From Phycisphaerae bacterium (lineage in GTDB: Bacteria > Planctomycetota > Phycisphaerae > UBA1845 > UTPLA1), in NCBI GenBank assembly GCA_019636475.1, contig JAHBXN010000009.1:62001-126000 (forward strand): a stretch of DNA of 64,000 nucleotides, in the 5' to 3' direction. Numbering within the stretch: position 1 is the first letter of the stretch; the number at the start of each line of letters is the position of its first letter. Under the pieces are notes generated by a model that was not told the DNA's origin, ran no database searches, and was given only the letters and a program-made list of their open reading frames with translations. This document shows, one piece after another, positions 58,683 through 64,000 of the stretch. Both the position numbers and the translations under genes were made by a program.

Positions 58683-59921
58683 TCAGCTTCGATCCAGGAT
58701 GACGCGCCCACGCTTGATCACGCGCGAAACCGGATTTACTCCGACCCGATACACCCATTGATTCACATTCGGGATATCCAGAATCAGCAGGTCCGCCTGA
58801 TATCCCACGGTCATCGTGCCAAGCCGATCGCCCATCCGCAAAGCTGATGCGGCGTTCGCGGTACACGCCACCAGGCATTCCAGCGGCGTCATTCGAAGCA
58901 TCGTCGCGCCCATCGACATGATGAGCGGCAGCGACTCGATCATGCACGAGCCGGGATTGCAGTCCGTGGCCAGCGCCAGCGGCAGACCCGCTTCGATCAT
59001 CCGCCGGGCCGGTGCGGGAGCGCTATGCAGAAAAAACGAACACCCCGGCAGCACAACCGGTATCGTGCCCGAGTCCGACAGTGCCGCCAGCGCGGCATCA
59101 TCGACGAATTCAAGATGATCCGCCGACGCAGCGCCCAGCTCGACGGCCATCCGAGTCGCGCCGGTGCAGGTGATCTGCTCCGAGTGGACCTTCGGCACAA
59201 GTCCATGCCGCGCGCAACGCTCAAGGTATCGACGGCCCTGCTCCACGTCGAACGCCCCGCGCTCGCAGAAGACATCGGCAAAAGAAGCCAGCCGCTCCGT
59301 CCCGATGCGAGCAAGCAGCCCGTCTTCCGTGACCGCATCGATGTAATCGTCGGCTCGCCCTTCATACTCCGGCGGAATCGTGTGCGCCGCCAGATAGGTC
59401 GCGGCGATTTCAACGGGCGACTCCGCAGAGAGCTGCCGTATAACCCGAAGCGTCTTCAACTCCTCGGCCGGAGACAGACCGTAGCCCGTCTTGATCTCGA
59501 CGGTCGTCGCCCCACATTCCAGCATCCGATCCAGCCGCGGCCGCGATTGGGCGAGCAATGTCGCCTCATCGGCCGCACGCAGCGAGCGCATTGAATTGCG
59601 AATGCCTCCACCGGCCTCGAGGATTTCGATGTAACTCGCGCCTTCGATCTTGCGCACGAACTCGTCTTCCCGCGAGCCGGCAAACACCAGGTGGGTGTGA
59701 CAATCCACCAGCCCCGGAACGACCGTGCCGGCCCGCGCATCGATCGCCAAATCAGGCGATCGGTCGGGGACCGCGTCGCGATCGCCGATCCAGGCGATCC
59801 GCTCGTCCTCAATCAGGACCGCCGCATCCGCAAGGAGCGGAACGTCGCGCATCGCTCGACCGCGAACCGGCCCCGGCGGAACCGCGACGAGTTGCCCGAT
59901 GTTGTGTATCAGCGTTTTCAT
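58683..59921 (-). CDS. hutI: imidazolonepropionase
   Basis: 412 residues. Amidohydrolase with metal site DCHTHLVFAGSRE, AATYLAAHTIPPEYEG, KVHSEQI and ALATDCNPGS. The third step of histidine degradation: it opens imidazolone propionate to formiminoglutamate. Complete, single-gene in this window; other hut genes are not seen. Converges on the hydantoinase-like gene (13 bases apart). Confidence 0.92.
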   Translation of the reverse strand: MKTLIHNIGQLVAVPPGPVRGRAMRDVPLLADAAVLIEDERIAWIGDRDAVPDRSPDLAIDARAGTVVPGLVDCHTHLVFAGSREDEFVRKIEGASYIEILEAGGGIRNSMRSLRAADEATLLAQSRPRLDRMLECGATTVEIKTGYGLSPAEELKTLRVIRQLSAESPVEIAATYLAAHTIPPEYEGRADDYIDAVTEDGLLARIGTERLASFADVFCERGAFDVEQGRRYLERCARHGLVPKVHSEQITCTGATRMAVELGAASADHLEFVDDAALAALSDSGTIPVVLPGCSFFLHSAPAPARRMIEAGLPLALATDCNPGSCMIESLPLIMSMGATMLRMTPLECLVACTANAASALRMGDRLGTMTVGYQADLLILDIPNVNQWVYRVGVNPVSRVIKRGRVILDRS

Positions 59922-60058
59922 CCTCGCGATTCTACCGCGCGGCCTGAGTTCGTCATTCCCCGCAACACCCGCCCGCGCCGGCGGCCTGCCACCTCACCGG
60001 GAAATCCCCACGCGAGCGGCTTGCCCGCCGAATTCGACTATCATTCATTGCAGTCGCC

Positions 60059-60391
60059 ATGATTCCCGACGAAGAATTCATCTCCGAACCCGTCAAGGCC
60101 GATCCCGGTACCGCGGATGCCTCGTCAATGGCACTCGGACTGGCCGGACTCCCGACAGGCTTCACATGGCGCGACCGGCACTATGACATCGTCGAACGCC
60201 TCGGCGACTGGAAGCGCAGCGAAGCCGAAGGCGGCCGGGCCGACGGCGAGCGATATTACCGTAAACACTACTATCGAATCCGCGTCAGCACCGGCGAGAT
60301 CATGACCCTCTACTTCGTTCGGCGGGTCAAGCTCGGCGAATCCGCCCGGCAGCGATGGTGGCTCTACTCGATCAGCCGCCGTCCGAGCTAG
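60059..60391 (+). CDS. DUF6504-like small protein
   Basis: 110 residues with PTGFTWRDRHYDIVERLGDW, YYRIRVSTGEIMTLYFVRR and RWWLYSISRRP, the SH3-like pattern of small DUF6504-type proteins. Function unknown. The start has no strong ribosome site. Confidence 0.55.
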   Translation: MIPDEEFISEPVKADPGTADASSMALGLAGLPTGFTWRDRHYDIVERLGDWKRSEAEGGRADGERYYRKHYYRIRVSTGEIMTLYFVRRVKLGESARQRWWLYSISRRPS

Positions 60392-60641
60392 CCCATCGAT
60401 GAGATCGTCGCGGCGAACCGGCGAGCGAAAAAAAATTTCTTGTGACAAGTCATGGCCGGGCCATGTCATCCGTGCGGCGACGGGATCGCCCCGGGAATTT
60501 GTGTCAGCCTCGACGGGTTTTATGTCCTATGCTTTGTTCCTGACTGGGTGAAACCGATTGAATGAAGCGAAGCGCCTCGCCCCCGCGACCGGGACGGTGT
60601 CTTCGTAGAGGCACCTGAAACCAGGCAATGGAGGACTTAGC

Positions 60642-61061
60642 ATGAAGAATCGCCAGTGCGGCAACCGGCCAGACCGCCGAACCAACAAGGCCCTTCGCAG
60701 AAAGTACGAGCGCCTCGCGCTCACGCGGCTCATCGAGCGACTCGAGGCGCCAGATACCGATCTGCAAGATGAACTGAAGATGCTCGGCGTCTATTGCGAA
60801 TTCAAGAAGCACGACATCTCCGAGCGGCGCGTCGGCCGGTCGGATGACAAATCGTCCGGCGCGGGCGGCGCCCGCACGGCCGACAGCGCGTCGCGATCTC
60901 CGAACCATCCGACCGCGCACCTCGCCGAAGCCGTGAGGGAGTTGTACGGCGTGGCGGTTTCCGGCGCGACCCCATCGACGGCTGAGCCGATTGCGGATTC
61001 TCCCGATGAAGCAGGCGGCGCCGAGGCCGATTCCACCGAGCCGAATTCGCGTGTTGCTTGA
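60642..61061 (+). CDS. small basic-acidic protein, unknown
   Basis: 139 residues from ATG with GGAGG seven bases upstream. N-terminal basic helix (RRTNKALRRKYERLALTRLI) then a disordered Ser/Ala/Gly/Pro/Glu-rich half. No family recognised. The 250-base gap before it (60392-60641) holds an A-run near 60430 and nothing recognised. Confidence 0.5.
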   Translation: MKNRQCGNRPDRRTNKALRRKYERLALTRLIERLEAPDTDLQDELKMLGVYCEFKKHDISERRVGRSDDKSSGAGGARTADSASRSPNHPTAHLAEAVRELYGVAVSGATPSTAEPIADSPDEAGGAEADSTEPNSRVA

Positions 61062-61135
61062 CAGCAGAAACAGGCCGCCTAGTCTAGCCCGCGCCGCCGA
61101 GCGATGGGATTCGGCGGTGCGGAGGCGACAGGACG

Positions 61136-61852
61136 ATGTCCGGTGAAGCGTTGGCAATGGTTGAATTCTCGCGGCTCATGATCGCAGCACTGCTCTGCTG
61201 GGTTCTCTGCGTGTGTGTGCACGAATTCTCCCATGCGCTGGTTGCTTACATCGGCGGTGACCGTTCGGTGCGCGAGCGCGGCTATCTCTCGCTCGATCCC
61301 ACGAAGTTTATCGATCCCGTGTCGAGTCTGCTGATCCCCGCGATCGTCCTCATGCTGGGCGGTGTGCCGTTGCCCGGCGGAGCGGTCAGGATCGATGAAT
61401 CCGCCCTGCGCAACCGGCATTGGCAGGTCGCGATGTCCGCGGCCGGCCCCGTCAGCAATCTGGTTTTGTTTCTGCTTTTCGCGATGCCGCTGCATCCGAT
61501 GTTCGGGCTGGTCGAATCGAGCTCAACCACCCAGCCGACATGGGTCTATTTTCTCGGGGCAATGGCGTCTTTGAATTTCATCGGCGCGCTCTTCAACCTC
61601 ATACCGTGCCCGCCGCTGGACGGCTACCGCATCATCGAGCACAGGCTGCCGAGGGATTTACAGGAGCGGATGCGGCATCCGCAGGCGGCGATGGCGGCGT
61701 TCGGCGTTCTGTTTGTGCTGATCTGGACAATTGACGACGCAATGATGCCGTTTTACTGGATGTTGATTCGCGTATGCGATGCACTGAATCTTCCGGCCGT
61801 CACGCTGTTTGAAGGCCTGGAAGTCGTGCTGTTTAATCGATGGCCCGGATGA
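61136..61852 (+). CDS. site-2 protease-like membrane metalloprotease (M50)
   Basis: 238 residues, multi-pass. HEFSH (29-33) is the zinc site and FNLIPCPPLDGYRI the NPDG-like second motif; helices flank both. Short, without a PDZ domain, like SpoIVFB-type rhomboid-partner S2P enzymes. It cuts membrane proteins within the bilayer. Substrate unknown. Confidence 0.85.
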   Translation: MSGEALAMVEFSRLMIAALLCWVLCVCVHEFSHALVAYIGGDRSVRERGYLSLDPTKFIDPVSSLLIPAIVLMLGGVPLPGGAVRIDESALRNRHWQVAMSAAGPVSNLVLFLLFAMPLHPMFGLVESSSTTQPTWVYFLGAMASLNFIGALFNLIPCPPLDGYRIIEHRLPRDLQERMRHPQAAMAAFGVLFVLIWTIDDAMMPFYWMLIRVCDALNLPAVTLFEGLEVVLFNRWPG

Positions 61853-61907
61853 TGCGGACAGGGCGAATCAGACCTCGAACAATTCGAATTGACAGACAGG
61901 TGTATTC

Positions 61908-62882
61908 ATGCAACGAGTGTTGAGTGGCGTCCAGTCCTCGGGAAAACTCCATCTGGGCAACTATTTCGGCGCGATGAAGCAGCACATTGACGGCCAAGGC
62001 GATCACGAGAGCTTCATCTTCATCGCGAATTATCATGCACTGACATCGGTGCAGAACGCCGATCTCATGCGTCAATTGACGCTTGATGTCGCGCTGGACT
62101 ATCTCGCGCTGGGGCTGGATCCGAACAAGGCGACGCTCTTTCGGCAGAGCGACGTTCCGGAAGTCTGCGAACTCATGTGGATACTTTCGACCGTCACCGG
62201 CAAAGGGCTTCTGGAGCGCGCCGTCAGCTACAAAGACAAAGTCGCGAAGGGGTTGTCGGCGTCGATGGGGCTCTTTTCGTATCCGATTCTTCAGGCGGCC
62301 GACATTCTCATCTACCGAAGCCATTTCGTGCCGGTCGGCAAGGATCAGGTTCAACACATCGAGATGACCGCCGACATGGCGGGGTATTTTCATGGTACCT
62401 ATGGCTGTGAGGTGTTCGTCATCCCGCAGGCGCGGCTCAACGAGTCCGCGATCGTGCCGGGCGTGGATGGGGAGAAAATGAGCAAGAGCTACGGCAACAC
62501 GATCGACCTGTTCGAGGATCCAAAGTCGGCGAAGAAGAAGATCATGGGCATCAAAACCGATTCGACGCCGGTCGATCAGCCGAAAAATCCGGAGACCTGC
62601 AATGTCTTCGCGCTGCTGCGTCTGATGGCGAGTCCCGAGGAGACCCTGGAATGGGATCGGCGATACCGCGCCGGAGGCATGGGCTATGGCGATGCCAAGA
62701 AGCGCCTCGCTGAGCTGTTTGAGGAGAAATTCGGTCCGGCGCGCGAACACAGAGCCAAGCTCGCGGCCGATCCGTCGTATGCCGAGGACGTACTTCGGCA
62801 GGGCGGCAGGCGCGCGCGAGCCGTGGCGCAGGGTGTGATGGAGGACGTGCGCCGAGCCTGCGGAATCGTGGTGAGCCCATGA
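61908..62882 (+). CDS. trpS: tryptophanyl-tRNA synthetase
   Basis: 324 residues. Class I: HIGH-type HLGN (15-18) and KMSKS (190-194, GEKMSKSYGN). Charges tRNA-Trp. AGG lies before the ATG; the next gene starts at its stop (ATGA). Confidence 0.95.
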   Translation: MQRVLSGVQSSGKLHLGNYFGAMKQHIDGQGDHESFIFIANYHALTSVQNADLMRQLTLDVALDYLALGLDPNKATLFRQSDVPEVCELMWILSTVTGKGLLERAVSYKDKVAKGLSASMGLFSYPILQAADILIYRSHFVPVGKDQVQHIEMTADMAGYFHGTYGCEVFVIPQARLNESAIVPGVDGEKMSKSYGNTIDLFEDPKSAKKKIMGIKTDSTPVDQPKNPETCNVFALLRLMASPEETLEWDRRYRAGGMGYGDAKKRLAELFEEKFGPAREHRAKLAADPSYAEDVLRQGGRRARAVAQGVMEDVRRACGIVVSP

Positions 62883-63142
62883 GCGATCGCGGCGACATCA
62901 CACCGGATTTCGACGATGACGACGACGCGGTCAACTACCCGTTCAGCGAGGACGCCGAATCGCTGCCGGAGATGATGTGCCCTTCGTGCCGCGCGACTGT
63001 CACCGAGGACACACAGAAATGCCCCGCGTGCGGGGACTGGATCACGCCGGTCGACCGGCGCAGCGGCAGCCCTCGACGGTGGATCTTCATCGCCGCGGTG
63101 GTCATGATGCTCGTGGCGATGATGATGATGGTCCTGCGATAA
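62879..63142 (+). CDS. zinc-ribbon protein with C-terminal membrane helix
   Basis: 87 residues, ATGA-coupled to trpS. Acidic N-terminus, CPSCRATV and CPACGDWI forming a ribbon, then one transmembrane helix (WIFIAAVVMMLVAMMMMVLR). Common double-Cys membrane stub in planctomycetes; function unknown. Confidence 0.6.
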   Translation: MSDRGDITPDFDDDDDAVNYPFSEDAESLPEMMCPSCRATVTEDTQKCPACGDWITPVDRRSGSPRRWIFIAAVVMMLVAMMMMVLR

Positions 63143-63192
63143 ACGCGCGCCCCCTCGGGCGCACACCGACACGGCGAGTGCCGGACGCCCAC

Positions 63193-64000
63193 CTAGCCGC
63201 GAGACTCGCTGGTTTCGCGCGGTGGCCCGGCCTGCTCGACGGCCGCCCGTCTGGGCGGGTTCAGCGCGCCGGTCATCATGGATGTCGCCTCGGCCGACAT
63301 TCCGTTCTCGTCGCGATGGAAACGGGCCGTCAGATTATCCCAGTCGATGACGAGCTTTCCGCCGGTTGATTCGTGCTGCTTCTCCCAGTTAATAAGCAGG
63401 TCGAGACAGGCGTGATCGATGTAATCAAGCCGCTCGAAGTGGACGTGCAGTTCTCGCGTCGGCTGCACCATCTCGAGCACAGCCGCAAGCCGCGGCAGGC
63501 GAACGAAAGTCGCCGCTCCACGGAGTCGCAGCACCGTTCGATTGTTTGCAGCATCATCCTCGATCCGAAGATCGAGATGCGAGAAGGTGTAAAGCAGCTT
63601 TGCCGCTGAAAGCCCGACACCAATCAGCACACCCGTCAGCAGGTCCGCGACGACAATCATCACGACCGTTGCGACGAAGATCGCCACCTCGCCCCTGCCA
63701 TATGCGGCAAGATCGCGGAGCGCCTTGAAGTCGATCAGCTTGTAGCCGGTGTAGACCAGTATCGCGGCAAGGCAGGCGGTCGGAATGCTGTTGAGCACCT
63801 GCGGCAGCGCGACGACAAAGAGCAGCAGCCACACGCCGTGCAGAATCGCCGACATGCGCGTCTTCGCGCCGGCCTGCACGTTTGCGGCGCTGCGAACGAT
63901 GACGCCGGTCATCGGCAGCGCGCCGAAGAGACCACAGATCATGTTGCCGACACCTTGAGCCGCCAATTCCTTGTCGTACTTTGTTCGCGGACCGTTGTGC
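63193..64000 (-). CDS. SulP-family anion permease with STAS domain (3'-end part)
   Basis: The frame is open to the window edge; about 268 C-terminal residues are seen. NGPRTKYDKELAAQGVGNMI, then GALPMTGVIVRSAANVQAGA, is the hallmark SulP segment near TM helix 8-10. Two or three further helices follow and a STAS domain (LRLRGAATFVRLPRLAAVLE). It moves sulfate or similar anions. The start lies beyond the window. Confidence 0.85.
   Translation of the reverse strand, partial: HNGPRTKYDKELAAQGVGNMICGLFGALPMTGVIVRSAANVQAGAKTRMSAILHGVWLLLFVVALPQVLNSIPTACLAAILVYTGYKLIDFKALRDLAAYGRGEVAIFVATVVMIVVADLLTGVLIGVGLSAAKLLYTFSHLDLRIEDDAANNRTVLRLRGAATFVRLPRLAAVLEMVQPTRELHVHFERLDYIDHACLDLLINWEKQHESTGGKLVIDWDNLTARFHRDENGMSAEATSMMTGALNPPRRAAVEQAGPPRETSESRG

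Noticed and set aside
1-64000. tRNA, rRNA or CRISPR array
   Set aside because: No cloverleaf-like sequence with a recognisable T-loop, no rRNA stretch and no regularly spaced repeats were found by eye.

Overview
The window looks like GC-rich chromosome of a Gram-negative member of the Planctomycetota, probably close to the Phycisphaerae. That is an inference from Thr/Ser-Gln-Pro linkers after signal peptides, dockerin-like calcium loops, a C-terminal Gly/Cys-helix-Arg sorting tail, a PQQ-type propeller protein and an LPS-core operon. No rRNA, tRNA or CRISPR array was seen. REGION 1 (1 to about 31.3 kb) is most of a transposable Mu-like prophage whose left end lies outside the window. Its late genes run leftward (15.3 kb down to 1) in near-Mu order: lysis-type small proteins, terminase subunits, a portal-gpF fusion, a gpI-like protease with an in-frame internal scaffold start, a decoration protein, a gpT-like major capsid protein, gp36-like DUF1320, a gpG-family completion protein, a tail tube, a frameshifting tail chaperone and a tape measure protein. 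No sheath gene is seen between completion and tube genes, so a B3/D3112-like siphovirus is likely. A central switch (about 17.7 to 18.7 kb) holds a minus-strand repressor-like HTH protein divergent from a small ribbon-helix-helix-like gene. The early genes run rightward: a CII-like HTH protein, zinc-ribbon proteins, a MuA-type DDE transposase, a MuB-type ATPase, a secreted dockerin-bearing protein, a tightly coupled string of small proteins, then an ABC-ATPase/GNAT fusion and a formyltransferase-like gene broken by an in-frame TAG. The right end has a 20-bp palindrome and repeated 20-mers that look like transposase-binding sites. REGION 2 (31.4 to 40.6 kb) is host DNA: a secreted protein paralogous to the prophage-borne one, a Tat-exported Fe/Mn superoxide dismutase, an asparagine synthetase and two GT4 glycosyltransferases (surface glycan type), a PQQ propeller membrane protein and a small anchored surface protein. 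REGION 3 (40.8 to 47.5 kb) is a glycoside-use locus: a secreted GH31 glycosidase divergent from an RbsCBA-type ABC transporter, with a LacI-type operator-like site between them. REGION 4 (47.5 to 54.1 kb) is a leftward LPS-core operon: GT9 heptosyltransferase-like, three consecutive genes carrying four WaaP-like kinase modules, a GT4, and a degenerate NodB-like protein. REGION 5 (54.2 to 64 kb) is housekeeping: FabI, a rhodanese lipoprotein, LexA, a hydantoinase C-terminal-like protein, HutI, small hypothetical proteins, a site-2 protease, TrpS, a zinc-ribbon membrane protein and a SulP permease cut by the window edge.
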